Under the pieces are notes generated by a model. It saw only the letters and a program-made list of their open reading frames with translations. It was not told where the DNA came from and ran no database searches. From Ancylostoma caninum (Eukaryota; Nematoda; Chromadorea; Rhabditida; Ancylostomatidae), in the NCBI GenBank assembly GCA_037903475.1, contig JBAJFG010000384.1, positions 186,001 to 250,000 on the forward strand: a stretch of 64,000 nucleotides of DNA. The letters run 5' to 3'. Shown here piece by piece: positions 1 through 12,471 of the stretch; positions within the stretch are counted from its first letter, which is position 1; each line of letters opens with the position of its first letter. The position numbers and the translations under genes were made by a program.

Positions 1-199
1 TACGCTCAAAGAAAAAAAGATAGACAACACGAGTTTACCTTCACACAAGTTCCGTATTAGTGCGTGAGAGCTGTAAGATACGTAGGAGAGTGGGAGACGC
101 AATTCCGTTATATGTTACATCTTTTGTCGCGTGTCGAGAATAGACGTGAGCATTACCGTTCAAATACTATAGTTTTTTACAGGGTTCGAATGAATTGAT

Positions 200-812
200 T
201 TTTCGAAAATTGAGCTTTTTTGACTACTTTTAGCCAGGACTCTTTCAGCCATCGATTGATTCGTCGATTACATTGATTTTATTGATGTTTCGCGATATTT
301 GCCAAGGATTAGTGGGGACATGTCTAGTATGGTTCTTCAATGCGCTGAACACGAATATGGCAATCATTTCGCAAGGAATATTGTTTTACCGATTTTATCA
401 ATTTTGCCCATTCTCGCTCAGGAGCAGGGAAGGACATGTCCATTGACTTATCGATTTCATTGATTTTTCGCTTTTTTTATCGCATAGGCCAGTGAGAACA
501 TGTCCACTGGGGTTCCTCAGTACGCTGAATACGAATATGACAATCATTTTGCACAAAATACCGGTTTTTTGATTCTATCGATTTCTTCCATTTTCGTTTG
601 GAGACTGGCAAGGTCATTTCTACTGTGGTTTCACTATAAGCTGCACACGAAAATGATGACCGTTCTGCACGAAATATTGATTTATCGACTTTATCGATCT
701 TTTGATTTTCTATCCCATGTAGCAGTGAAGAAATGGCTGCTGGGGTTCCTCAATACGTTGACTGTGAATATGAGAATCCTTTTGCAGGAATACATGGATT
801 CGGTGTCATCGG
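200..812. repeat. diverged tandem repeat, about 4 copies
   Basis: A block recurs about every 110-180 bp. Its core is ggttcctcaatacgctgaa followed by an 'acgaatatgacaatcattttgca'-like segment; copies begin near 311, 491, 611 and 721. Each copy is followed by a T-rich stretch with 'ttatcgatttta'-like words. Copies have diverged by many substitutions and by length. The open frame at 500-817 runs through the repeats and is not taken as a gene. Confidence 0.6.
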
Positions 813-1324
813 AATAACTTTGCTGACATTTCGCCTACACGTTGATGGAAGAGGGTCACTTGAGCTTTGCTAATACTGATCACCAGAATTATGGAATTTT
901 TAGTAAATTTAAATAAATGGCAATAGCTATTGCTCTCAGAAGTGTGAGATAGCTGGGGTAGTAAAACACCCGAATGAAGTGAAATATGCCGGCTATTAGG
1001 GTTAATAGAAGCGCGACATACCTTATAACGCGATGCATTTCATAATCAATAAAATCCATTATTGATCTTGTTTTGAAGTGAAGATTCGAACCACTAGCCA
1101 CTTTGTAGGTTTCAAATACGCGTTCCTGTAATGTTCTACAATTAATTAAAGTACCTTGTTCAATTTCTGTCATACATTCAAAGCCACACTTAATTTATAG
1201 AAGAAAAGAAATTGAAGAGATAGAGTGACATGTGGCCGTAACTCCCTCAGAGCATTCTGCTCAAGTTTAAAAAGAACAATGCGCATCTTCTACTGGGTCG
1301 GTAAACTTGGAAAAGTTCGTTTAC

Positions 1325-1486
1325 CAGAAAGCTTTGGGGACGTGGGAATGCGAAGCAACGAGTCGTACGCGTCTGCTTCAGAAATTGCTAATGCAATTTG
1401 CTATATTTACTCACTTTCTCCTCGAGATCCCTGAGCATCTTTTCTAAGACTGATTCCACGAAGAGTTTGCGGCTGATGTGGCTCAT
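1325..1486 (-). CDS. possible first exons of an unidentified gene
   Basis: On the minus strand an ATG at 1486 in good context (AAATAATG) opens a 24-codon exon ending at a GTGAGT donor (last base 1415). A 21-codon exon (1325-1387) ending at GTAAAC follows in the same phase. The intervening intron would be only 27 nt, which is very short even for a nematode and argues against the model. A further GTATGT-bounded segment lies at about 1022-1126. The peptide resembles no family I recognise. This is a weak candidate only. Confidence 0.2.
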
Positions 1487-1489
1487 TAT

Positions 1490-2665
1490 TTCTCAGGTTG
1501 GTTCAGATGCCCTGAAGATGCATTCTATCGTTAACATGATAGAACACAGATGCACATCACAATCACAGAAATCAAAAGTTCAAAAACAAGTAACAAGTAT
1601 AGTAAATGGTCGATAAAAACTTGCACATGGATGTGGTGTGCAAGCGATTGGCTTGCAATGGCTCTGTTTCCTAGTATCGATAAGCACGGTTTATCACCTA
1701 TGTTTGCACACTTTCACCAGTGAGTCAGGGTGGCTGATTTCTCCCCCATCCTGCATCCTTGGAAAAACTTTGGCAATCTTGAAAAAAAAAAAGAAAAAAG
1801 GCTCTGGTGGATATAGCTGTTCGCGTGGTAGAAATACGGTTTTAAAATCTATAAGAGCGATAGAATTGCAGTTCCGATTTTTTGGAGGGCACTACGATAG
1901 AACAGGGACAAAATTTATAACTGCCAGTCTTGCAGGAAAACTACAACTTCAGTGAAAAGGGGAAGTTGGTAGCTTTCTTTTGACACTATCAGTTTAGTAA
2001 TTATTTCATCTGGGGGTTTCGCCTGAAGATAAAAAAAAAGAGGGAGTAGAGAAAAATAGAAGAGAACACAGAGTAGACGAAATCATCGAAGAAATAAGCG
2101 CACTCCAACATGAAAACACTGTCTCCATATTTGTTTGTTAGACTCAAAGTTTGGTTTTACTGTTACGACACAATTTCCAGCTACATATGTACATAGTATG
2201 TTAAGTGGATACAATTTCATTTCCTTCACATAACACAATTCGTATTCAAAACGTTAACAACTCCAACGCTTCTGAACCAACCCTGATGATTATCAGTCCT
2301 CTGTGCTATTTTTCACCCATTAATGAACACAGTTGTTAACACCTACTCAGTTACTGAGAAGCACTCCAAATCAGTTCTCTAGTCCCTAGCATTCGCGCAA
2401 TTGATCCAGGAATGCTACCTCCATCCTGCTTTTGATGCACGACACAGGTGTTCATATGATGCCATTTTGATCAGGACGACGTGTTTTCCTTCGAAAACCC
2501 AACCCCTATCCATGTCCTTAGTTTCGACATGCTCGACACGCTGAATTTTGCGTTCCTAGATCAATTCTGTTAGAAAACCTTGCTCAAATGTTATCTCTAC
2601 CTAACGGAACCTACTTGAACTTTAACATGTCTGCATAAATTTGTTCAACTTTGGTAGGATTTCAC
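1490..2665. other. intergenic, nothing recognised
   Basis: AT-rich sequence with poly-A runs near 1780 and 2035. Short open frames on both strands lack splice sites or family resemblance. I see no gene, RNA or element here. Confidence 0.5.
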
Positions 2666-2868
2666 TTACAGGAAGCTCCAAATGTATGCAGTCAAGAGGG
2701 CGTGGCCACGGCGCGGCTCCTTGATCAGACACACGCGCTCTCTATGCTGCCTCTGGCTTCTCTGACTCTGCAGCCAACCAGTGGCAGCATGCCGAGCGCC
2801 TGTGTCTCTGTCTAAAGCCGCGTCGTGGCCACGTCCCTCTTGACTGCGGACATTTGGAGCTTCCTGTA
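2666..2868. mobile_element. GC-rich foldback MITE
   Basis: The left arm starts TTACAGGAAGCTCCAAATG and continues through a 'gcagtcaagagggcgtggccacg' block. The right arm repeats it in reverse complement and ends at CATTTGGAGCTTCCTGTA. Arms are about 60-65 bp with few mismatches, around a GC-rich centre of about 75 bp. There is no coding capacity, so it is a non-autonomous foldback. A second GC-rich hairpin at 36351-36471 shares the CAAGRG plus GGCC core and may belong to the same family. Confidence 0.75.
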
Positions 2869-3848
2869 TGTTATCGTAATCTGTTTTGAGAGAAACTTTT
2901 TTTCGCTATGATATTGGACCGAGGTGTTATTATGTCGTATCGAGAGGAGATTTTACACGGAAAAGTGCTTTCCCACTTTATTATCCCAACACCCTATCAA
3001 AGTAGTCATGCGCGCCTTCGCGTAAAGCCAAGTTTATTCTAAAAATGACACACTCTACACTTCAACATAAGATTTATCCAGAATAATATCGGTGATCCTT
3101 CGACGTATTACACCGCGAATAGTGACTACGTACTCTTTTCGAAGATGTCGACACAAATTTTAGTTCCGTCGCACTCTATGGAGTTTTTTCCCGATAAGGG
3201 TAGCACCTTTGAAATGGAAGCAAGTAGTAGCCTCACAGCACCAAGCCCGGATTATGGGGCGTTCACGAACACGGCTTTCGTCTCCAGATATGATGAAAGG
3301 AGCGATCGACATATCAACTGGTGCTCACAACTTTTGTTCAGCTACCCAATCTCGGTACCATTTTCACAGAATCGACTGCCGCCTGCATCTTGCGTGGAAA
3401 ATATTCTGCAAATCCAACACATCCCGCGATGGTGTTCTGCTGCAGTTTTGCCATTCCAGGCGCCAAAAAACGAGTAGGAATGTTCCAAAAATCTGAGCAG
3501 TGGTCTTATATATTTTCGTAATAATAGAAGATTAAAGAATATTCAACAGTTTATATGTGTATCAATATATGAATCACTATTCGGCCTTTCGGACAGTCTT
3601 AGTCTGCAAATATGAAGTTTTCGGGGACAGGGTATAGTCCGACTGATTTTTCGCTTTCCTCTAGCCCTAAGTCTAGTCCTAATAGCCCCTTATAGTCCGA
3701 AGTGGGTACTATTATCAAGTTCATTCTGACGTTGTTTACAATGAATATGAATCTAAGATGAAGGTGTTAAATCGTTTATACAATTCTTCAATATCCGTAT
3801 TGATTATTTGAAAGTACATGTTCTCCTTGATAAACAACTGTACAACCA

Positions 3849-6482
3849 CTATTTTTCGTTGCTCAAATCACTGCTCGCAGTCCGCTTTCTTTGCTGTTGA
3901 ATCTGCAGGATGGTCAGCTCCAATTGCGCATCCACTAACTGCATCTTCTTCGCATAGTACGCCTTCTTCATCTGCGCAGCTTTTATTTCAGCTTCCATTA
4001 GCGATATTCTCATATCAGCCTCCGCTTCTCTAAAAAAAAACCATTGGTAACGGAGGGAAATTGGGGAAATAATGATGGGCGAGCAATATTAAAACTTAAT
4101 GATAGGTAAAATTTACCCAACATGTTTGTCTTATCAGCCCTCAAAACCACTGCGACACATACACAAGAAATTGCAAGATATGGGTAAGATAAACCTTGAG
4201 CACATAAATCATTAAAATATCGACCGCGAATTAGTACGTTTCTATTGGAAAATCAATTCAATGATGTCAATTTGAACTCTGACATCGGTGACTGTCCCTA
4301 ACTAATCCATGGCTGAAATCAGGGGCTGCGTGCATAATTGAAATTACCCAGGGTAAACGCGCTGATACCCTCCCCCAGTTCATCCATCATTAATATTACT
4401 GATGCGGGGCACCAAGGAGGGCATAGTTCCGGTCTAGTTCAAGCTCTCAAACCTGATTAGTGTGAAAATAATATACGACTCCATCTTGAAATTCCCTCGC
4501 CATTTACTTTTGTTCATCGAGTTCAGATCATTGGCCTCGAATTTGTACAATTTGGGAAATGACCTTTCGTTCCTTAAACATTCTTTAGTAGGCGTCAACA
4601 CGCTTACACAGACATATCATTTGGCTCTGTTGAGCCAACAGGTGTGCCGCAGAGCATTCACAACAGGGCCTCAGGTGGTCTGTGGAGATTTCAAAAATCA
4701 CTCAACAGCCTCCACTGGATGCGAGCACATAAAAAAGGAATTATTGTAACTAAACAGTTATGACCACTAATCACAAAAACGAATGACAGCGCATCAGAAA
4801 ATAAAAAATAACACCTATTTGGGTGTGTTCGCTGTTTAATGTTCTCCAGGTATCAGTGATTCACACCTATTCACAACACATCTTGAATAGTGGTGATTTC
4901 ACAGCTTAATTAAGACACCTGGCCATATGTTGTGATGTTCGCAGGCTTTCTCATCTCGATGCTGCTATACAATACCGCCCATAATTTTTGCGAAAAAAAA
5001 CGGGTGGCGACGGATTAATCGTTAACAAACCGTCGCAATACTGTAGCTCCTTTGAATATGAAGCTTTTCTAAATCTGAGCACATTTTCGGATTCCTCATC
5101 GAAATTGGAATTGAACAGTACATAAAATTACTTGAACTTTGACTTCTAAGCATTTTTTTTTTTCAAAAATTTGAAAATTTTTAAAATTTCAGCAATCAAG
5201 TCAAAATCTGAAAAGACGTTAAAAGCGAGAAAATATTTGAGAAATGAGGCTTCTGAACACGATCATTGGATTTCGCTCAATTCTCCGTTTTTAACATTTT
5301 TTTTTCCAAATTTTGACCTGATTGGTGAGGTTTGAAAAACCTTCAAGTTTATGAAAGTAAATGTCTTGAAGTCAAAGCCCAAGTAATTTCATATACTGTT
5401 CAATTCCAACTTCGATGAGGAATGCGAAAGCGTGCTCAGATCTAGAGAAGCTACATTTTGAAAGGAGTTCCAGTATTGCGACGGTTTGTTAACGATTAAT
5501 CCATCGACGCCCGTTTTTTTTTCGCAAAAATTATGGGCGGTATTGTCTCATTCTGAGGAATGTCATGATTACACTCGGAGTTATCACGACCATGTTAGGA
5601 GCTGTTAGGAGCTCACAGCTTGTCCGCCAAAACAGGCCCCTCCACTAGATGGACAAGGTTGGTAGGCAGACGCGAGAACCGGTAAGTCTGCCGTGGACTG
5701 ATTGAGTTAATTGAGCTGACTGTGGTGGGATCGGAGCATCATGATGCATTCCAACAACCTTGGGATAGCCGGAAGCTTACCGTGATTAGAAAGTTTGGAG
5801 TGTATGCCGAGATTTATCATTGGATGAAACGAAGGAATATCTCGAAATCTATCGATACTTACGATTCGTTATTGGTCTTCTTCACCGTCTCTACAGGCAC
5901 TGATGACGGGCCGGCAAAGAAAGGCGATATAGTGGAAACATGCACTTCCTCCTGTACTGGCTGTGCTTCAACACAGGGCGATCTCGCACTCGCTGGTGAG
6001 GCCGCATCGCAAGAGTTGGAGTTGGAAGGAGTGTGCAACATTGAGGTTACAGTGAATGCAGATGATTCCTCAGAAGGCGGCAGAGGTTTCACGTCCACAA
6101 AAAAAGAATCATTTTCCTCCTCATTCGACACAGTTGATGAACCCCCTCCATCATCGCCGGTTAACAAGGCCTGCCTCAGAGGTTTCAGATAGTACGGGAG
6201 TTCAATTAGCGGTAGAGCACTGTCGTCTACTAAGCCGTTGAGCCTTCTGCTCTGGAAAGGAAGTTAACTTGTTTACAGAGAAAAAGTAGAAGCAAGAGTA
6301 TGCCTGATCACCTCTATCATGATAGATCTGCGACATCTTTCAATCGCTTTCCGCACTTTCTCTTGAATCTGCTCCGGTGAGCGTGTACTTATTCCAAGCG
6401 CGGTTACCTGCTCAGCCCATTCCTCAAAGAGACGCTGACGAGATGATTTACCAAACTTCTTGCCTAGAAATGCGCAAAGCAT
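3849..6482 (-). CDS. putative DNA-binding (Myb/SANT-like?) coiled-coil protein, 246 aa
   Basis: Three exons join in frame: 6312-6482 (ATG at 6482), 5863-6251 and 3849-4029 (TAG stop). Donors are GTGATC and GTAAGT; acceptors are TTTCCAG and TTTTAG. The phases fit exactly (0, then 2+1), and the total is 741 nt, or 246 aa. Residues 7-57 are basic and helical with W at FEEWAEQ and SPEQIQEKVRKAIERCRRS, resembling the Myb/SANT-like domains of transposon-derived regulators. The middle is acidic and Ser/Pro-rich. The last 60 residues form a charged coiled coil (EAEIKAAQMKK, QLELTILQIQQQRKR). Intron 2 contains a foldback MITE. The family assignment is inference. The true 5' end is uncertain because an acceptor-like TTTCTAG lies at 6464, just inside exon 1, and could mean an upstream exon exists. 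Confidence 0.5.
4970..5545. mobile_element. foldback element with about 200-bp inverted arms
   Basis: The left end AATACCGCCCATAATTTTTG and right end CAAAAATTATGGGCGGTATT are exact inverted matches. Similarity continues about 200 bp inward on both sides, through a GACGG/CCGTCGCAATACTG block and a block beginning CATCGAAATTGGAATTGAAC on the left. The centre is AT-rich without coding frames. It lies in intron 2 of the coiled-coil gene at 3849-6482. Confidence 0.85.
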
Positions 6483-8434
6483 AATATAGGCCCGTTCAAA
6501 AATATTTATACAACGTGAAAATGTGGAAGCAATGTTCGATTTTACAAAGATGGAAGAGTTCAAAAAGAAACATGACTTCCAGTTTTTCTACTAGGGTGTA
6601 AAATTATAAATGCGCGCGCACTTTTTTGTCTCTATTAGTGTTATTGAAGGCATATGCTCAACTTTCTAGAGTAGCATGAAGGACAATCCCTTGGGTATTT
6701 ATTGGTATATGAGCTGGTTGGAAAAACTCAATTTTTGATTTTTAGAAAAATTTGAAAGCCTGCCAACTAGAGTGATGTGGTTATGGTGGAAACCCCCATC
6801 TAACAAATTCTTCTGGATAGTACCTTGGATAACAAGTTTCTTGAATCAGGTTTAATACCGGTTAGGGGGGGGGCATATTTAGAAAGCAATCGCAAAAAAT
6901 GGCTGCGATGCGGCGGTTACCCACGTACCGAAGAAGACGTTGTCTTCATGGCAAAGTATGAGAGGAGTGATCTGACGGGAGGGGCTCAGTTCCATGCAGA
7001 CCGTTACGGCACATCTTTGTCTTCAACAATTGAGCCACATAAGTTTGCCAGTTCACCATCATCTTGTCAGAACAACGATTACCAGAAAATGGTCACAACC
7101 TGACCCATCCGAAGGCGAGGAAACATACCCAACAAAAACCTGGAGAAGTAAGTTGGAAAGCCCTGTCTAAGCCGCCACGTAGCCACGACTCCCCACTAAC
7201 AGACCACATGTTACTTCTGGCTAGGAATCTTTTCTCGTGAAGAAGAATTTCAAAGAGCGCAAAAAAAGTGGGGGTTCGGGTAAGCGGCTGTTTCGAACTT
7301 CAGCACAGTGACTTTCCCAGGAGAGAACCTCATTTCCTGCATGGAGGATGCGGAAGGGTAGTTGAGTGTAACTGTATGTACAATTTCGATTGCGGCGTTC
7401 TGCTATCGTTTCTTAGAACAGAATTTGTTCAGCGCGAAAATGCGCATCCATAGTTTTACACCCTAATATAAAACAATCTATACCCAAGCGAAACTTTTGC
7501 AGTCCATGCTTGAAAAGAGAATTGGGAAGAGTTACTTTTGCGTCTGTCCTAAACCGTGAACAAAGATCTCGTTTGAAAATAGGAACGTAAATTAACGACA
7601 GATCAGAAATTTGTAAATCTAAGGCAAGTCCTACACAGGCAGATTTGACAAACATGTTGAGTTGCACAGAATGTGCCTGAATTTACGTTGGTTTGTTTCG
7701 AAAACCCAGACAGGTATGGTTATTTATTTGTTTATTTATGGTATAGTTATCCGCTTCTTATGAGGACGGTGAAACAATAGTTCCGTGACAACCGGCATGC
7801 ATTGTCAGGATCGTGCACCTCACAAAGTTCCATGGAATTATTATTAGAGTGCAAAACGGCGTTGAACAGTGATTTATGGGATCGTTGGGTTTCTCACAAG
7901 GACAGCCGGCTAGGTTGAGGTGCGAGTCAAGTGTGCAGCACCTTTGGCAAGAGCTGGTAGCAAACCAGGCGGATCACACGGCAATTTTGCAGTGACAAAA
8001 ACAGCAGCAGAAGCCCGATATTTGAATACGTCGCCATTTTGTTTGTGAAAACCAAAAGACGAAAAACAGACAAAAAATATTCGTTGCTGGAAAGAATTGA
8101 CTGCTTCAATACTTCCAATTTTTCTCACCGGAGTTTTCTTTAACATGAGAAGGCAGCTTTCTTCATATTTAATCCCTACGAATGTTCAGCATCATAAATG
8201 TGAAGATGTTAAGATACACATGTTTGTGTTAGGAGAATTCTCTTGTTTCCTATATAGGAACGCGAACTCTTTTCAACGTAACAAATAAATAAATACAACG
8301 TAAATTAATATAATCTCTATGCAATCTTTTTTCACAGAATTCGCCGTATGGAGTTGCTCGTCGCACCGCGATGATCGCACGGCGCAACGCGGCATGGGGT
8401 TGACATTGCTCTGACAATTGTTGGCTGCGTGACA
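6483..8434. other. intergenic, nothing recognised
   Basis: Short open frames occur on both strands, for example at 6825-7103 plus and 7413-7667 minus. I found no convincing splice structure or family resemblance. The segment near 7165-7190 (gtctaagccgccacgtagcc) weakly resembles the arm of the foldback at 2666-2868. Confidence 0.4.
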
Positions 8435-8690
8435 AGAGGTACGCTGCTGGTCTGTGATTGGTCGATTCATGTGCGCGTCGCGGCTGCAGACTTCTAGGGT
8501 ACGAGCAGTTCTGCGTGGATATGGACAACTTTTCTGAGCTTGAAAGGGACAGATGAGTGTTATCGGAACCCAAAAACTGTGAGAAGGTGGCCATCGCTGT
8601 CATTTAGTGAGTCAAATTTGAAGGACTTGAAAAGCGAAAGCGTGCGGCACGGTCGCGTCGCGGCGTATGTTGACCGCCACCCACAGTTGT
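8435..8690. repeat. dispersed repeat, copy 1
   Basis: Clearly similar, by eye over 80 percent, to 22390-22660 in the same orientation. The shared tract runs from 'tgattggtcgattcatgtgcgcg' through a 'tgagaaggtggcca' block to 'gttgaccgccaccca'. Flanking sequence differs between the copies. Open frames on either strand here repeat in the other copy with disruptions, so they are not taken as genes. Confidence 0.7.
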
Positions 8691-9736
8691 TAGATAAAAC
8701 ACTCGGGGTGAGAAACGCCACACGAGAGATTTTTGTGCATGGTTTCCTCATTGCAATAATCATCGGATCTGGAAATTCCTTCATAGTGGTTCTCCGCACA
8801 ATCCCCGATCTACCAAAGCAGCTTCCTTGTTTAGTTTAAAATAGAATCGATAATCGTAATGAGCGATCAATCATTGAAGTGGTCTGCTGCGGTGCCAACC
8901 CATCTGATAATAAACGAAGCGACTGCAGCTCTTGGGTGGGATCGCCGCGCCAGATCAGGTCAAGGTCTTTGGACTTGTGTGGCAGGTCTTCAAGTGCTGT
9001 TAGTCTCACCGCAGTGCACGGCGAAGCTCATCTCCTCAACTTTGATAGTGCACGAGAGAAGGAAATGTACCAGGAAGAGGATAACGCGGCTTAACACACT
9101 CGAACAGGCGCGGGGCAGTCGGATTGGATCTATGAAGAAATCGAAAACTGTCGATTCAAGTGCATTCAACAGCAGAAATAGATAAATAGTGTCTTAAATA
9201 GTGATGTGATGAGGAGAAAACAAAACTTGTTCTACCCAGGTGGCTTGCAGCGTCGCAATCCCAGCGCTGTGGACTAGCAAAGCGGAATCACATGTCCCAG
9301 AGTGATCTCGTTAATCTCATTCCAGTTTTAGTTTCATTACACGGTAAAAGCTACCACACTAGGAGGTGGAATACCACTTCCGCAAATCAGTTACTAGTTG
9401 ATTAAAGATAAAACGATAAAAGAAAGAAGTCTCGGATTGTTAAAATTGCTGTGAGTATTAGTTTGAGGCGACTAGTTTGAATAAGTTCTGCACAACCAAT
9501 CACCAGTTGAATAGCATGAATATGAGAAAGTAAACAATTTTGGAAATGAATGAGAACAAAAACTAGCTCTGGGTGGAGAGTTTGAATGAGTTTTAAAGGT
9601 CTTGTCACAAAACCCACGATCGAACCACTGCAAAAATAGAAGAAGGACAACGCCAGTTTCAAAATGGACGCGCTTGCAAATGTCTGACTGGAAATCTTCA
9701 CTATTTGACGTGAACCAGCTCCATAAACTAGTAGAA

Positions 9737-10311
9737 TTACCCCTCGTACAAACACCAGCCCCTGTGTCGCTTTAAGAATTCTTTACTGGAACAAGTAGCG
9801 CGAATTCCACGGTTACTCGTCAAGTGAAACACTTGTTCCGCAGTTGCATCCACTGCGTTCAAAGGACGACAATTTTAGAAAGCAAGGTGTAAAATGGAAT
9901 AAATTACAGACAATGGAGTAAGGAAGTAACACGAGTTGGTCTTATTCCTATAAATAACTCCGCTTCACTGGCACTCAGAGAGAAACAGACATCTATGGAC
10001 GGTTGTAAAATAAAAGGACAAAAAGAATGAAATAAGCGGCTACTACCTGGAGGAGGCTTAGCGTTGAACTCCTTGAAATTTCGAACAACCAGTTTGAAGA
10101 GTAGCTCGTTTTCTATGGACACCATATTTGAAGCTTTCACCTTCTTTTTCACATACCGATCAAATCCCATTTCTGGCCGAGTTTCCCCTGAAATTTAGAT
10201 CGAACTCCTCGTACGCGCACTGGGAGTGTATTCACTCACTCGTTTTTTCATCACGATCCAGAAGACGGACGATTAGCTTGTGGCTGTTGAGGTCTGCAGG
10301 TGGGCTCATAT
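9737..10311 (-). CDS. unidentified multi-exon gene, partial
   Basis: Three exons fit in phase. Exon 10240-10311 has ATG at 10309, or continues from an upstream exon through the TTTTAG acceptor, and ends at donor GTGAGT. Exon 10047-10187 has acceptor TTTCAG and donor GTAGTA. A third exon starts at 9852 (acceptor ACGCAG) and stays open to a TAA at 9737. The peptide is charged and soluble-looking, with motifs LIVRLLDRDEK, GFDRYVKKKVK and FKLVVRNFKEFNAKPPP. I do not recognise the family. The 3' end is unresolved: the third exon may splice at GTGTTT into the hydrophobic frame at 9402-9640, or may end at the TAA. An acceptor-bounded open segment near 10895-11120 could belong upstream. Confidence 0.4.
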
Positions 10312-12471
10312 CTAAAACAACCAGTAAAACCAACTTTCGTGATTTGTTTTGTAAAAAAAAGGATGTTTTTATTAGGAGAGACGAAGAAAAAACACAGGTC
10401 TGCCATGGAAATGAGTTAAAAACTAATGGGTCCTCAGAAGTGCAGGGGAATCTAACACAAAAACCTATTAATTGAGGAAGCCTTGTATTGAATTGTTGTA
10501 AGCATCAAGCACCAAGCATATTTTTAGTTCTTCTTTGGAACCCGCAAGGCAATTTTCCCACTTCTACTCAGCAATGGATAGGGGTATTTTGCTCCAGGGA
10601 TGATCCAAAGTCGTTATAGTTGATAGCGGATAGCTACTTGAGACAACACCGGAGCCCAGGAACCATGTGCACACGAACAGAACCTTGTGCCACACAGGAA
10701 TGAAGTAAAATGTGCACAACAGCTTCAATTCGAGTGTGAACGCATTGTACAGGGCAAAATAGGACAAACACGTTGGACAACGGACTGGAAAAAGGCGCCG
10801 CTTATCGATCGCGCCGGCAAATTGTTGCCCACGCGGTGGATAAATCTGCGTCGCGTGGCTAAACATCCCCGCCGCGTCGGATGTTGATATCTTTATGAGG
10901 ACGGATTATCTCTCGAGACCCCGTTTTTTGTCATTTCGATGTAACGTATCGCGAGGGTCGGAAGCATATAGTATGTAGTGCGCTGTGGGCATACATATAA
11001 CACATCTTTCTTCATTATGGACCGGAGGGTCTCCTTTCTGCATTGGAATGAGCATTGATCCGGGATTCTTTCAATTTTGGAATGAGGAGTAGGAACCAAA
11101 CGTGAGAATTTGCAAGGTGTCCCCTGCAAAAGATAAACATGGACACAGTTTCCATCTAAGTTGGATTAAAGCGAAGACAGCTGGAGATAAAGTCATTTTC
11201 TAACTCTTTTTCTATAGCTGAGTATTCTGCATAGTTCCTATTTCTCTCCACATCATCTGCAATTTCTGCACACTTTCCTTCGCTCTTTTTCCTTACGGCA
11301 TCTTCTCAATTATCTTCCCCAAGTGGAAGAGGCTGTACTACCAGAGCTGTTGGATCTGGACTTTCATTGCTGTAATTGGGTTTTGGGTAAGGTTGTGGAG
11401 AGAAGGACGAGGTTAGAAGCCTCATAGTCTTCAAATATGGTTTTGGGCTATATACGAAGTTAACAGTGAAGTATAGCAAGAAACTGCTTTGTTTCAGAGG
11501 CTGTGTCAATGCGAGATTTTCAAAAACAGAAACTCTCTTTAACACCATTTTGTAGCCTACCTCCTCTTAAACTTACTCTAAAAAATTGGATGGATAATAT
11601 TCTCATGCTGCGGAAAAATCCTTCCCCAATCTAGAGCCCACATTCGTACTACTGCTCAACCTCCCCCCTCCTCCCCACAACCAATCCTGGTCTCATACAT
11701 GACCATCTTCTACTTCACTTGCATAATTCTTCCAGGTCAACGATAGCAACTGTTGAATTTTTGTATGTTTCTCATCGGACAAATGTTCTCTGACAAACTT
11801 GCGGTAGGACCGCAACAGAGGAACATCTCAAGTTCTAGGGTTTCTCAGAGATTCAACCCCAAACAACCAACAATAAACAACAAACAAACAACAACAGCAA
11901 TTAACAAACAGCTCAACAATGCATCTGTCAGGATGCACGCAGCAAAAAAGAGTTTACTCCGGTCTTTCTGCGTCCCATTATATTTAGGTCTTTCGCTTCT
12001 TGAGCGCATAATTGAGATCTCCGTCTGCTGCGGTCCCATCGCAGTCGCATCCGTTGAGAAATATGTGAGAATCCAACATTTGCCATCGTTGGCTTGGCAT
12101 AATTATGCAAATGAAGTAGAAGACAGTCATGTCTGAGAACGGAGCAATCCATTGCCAAACTCGTCCACGTGTTCAAAAATAGTGATTCTGGGTCAACAAT
12201 TCTCAGCGAATTTGTTTTCCAGAAATATTCAAAGCACCGAATATTGTTGTATACATACTGTAGTTCGTGCTTGTGTTTGATCCTCGTGAGCAAAGCATCA
12301 AAAATGGAATGGCTTCGTTTAAAAAAACGCTGAGACAATGTAATTGTTGTGACTTTTTCATATATGTATGTTCCTATTTCCATTCACAATATGAAACACG
12401 TTGTATTTATCTGTACAAAACAACGCGGAAAGTTGGAGGTTAGCATGGTAAAGAAATGAACATACATATTC
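10312..12471. other. intergenic between unidentified gene and UGT-A 3' end
   Basis: Contains minus-strand open frames (10564-10866, 10893-11129, 11306-11548) of mixed composition. Only 10893-11129 begins with a good acceptor (TTTTGCAG). Plus-strand frames at 11753-12136 read an AACAA-rich low-complexity tract (11860-11920). No AATAAA is seen just downstream of the UGT-A stop, only an ATAAAT-like word near 12395. Confidence 0.4.

Noticed and set aside
500..817. 105-codon plus-strand frame
   Set aside because: Runs through diverged tandem repeats; composition and repetition explain it.
5722..6192. 156-codon plus-strand frame
   Set aside because: Antisense to exon 2 of the minus-strand coiled-coil gene, which has splice sites, phase and a coherent peptide.
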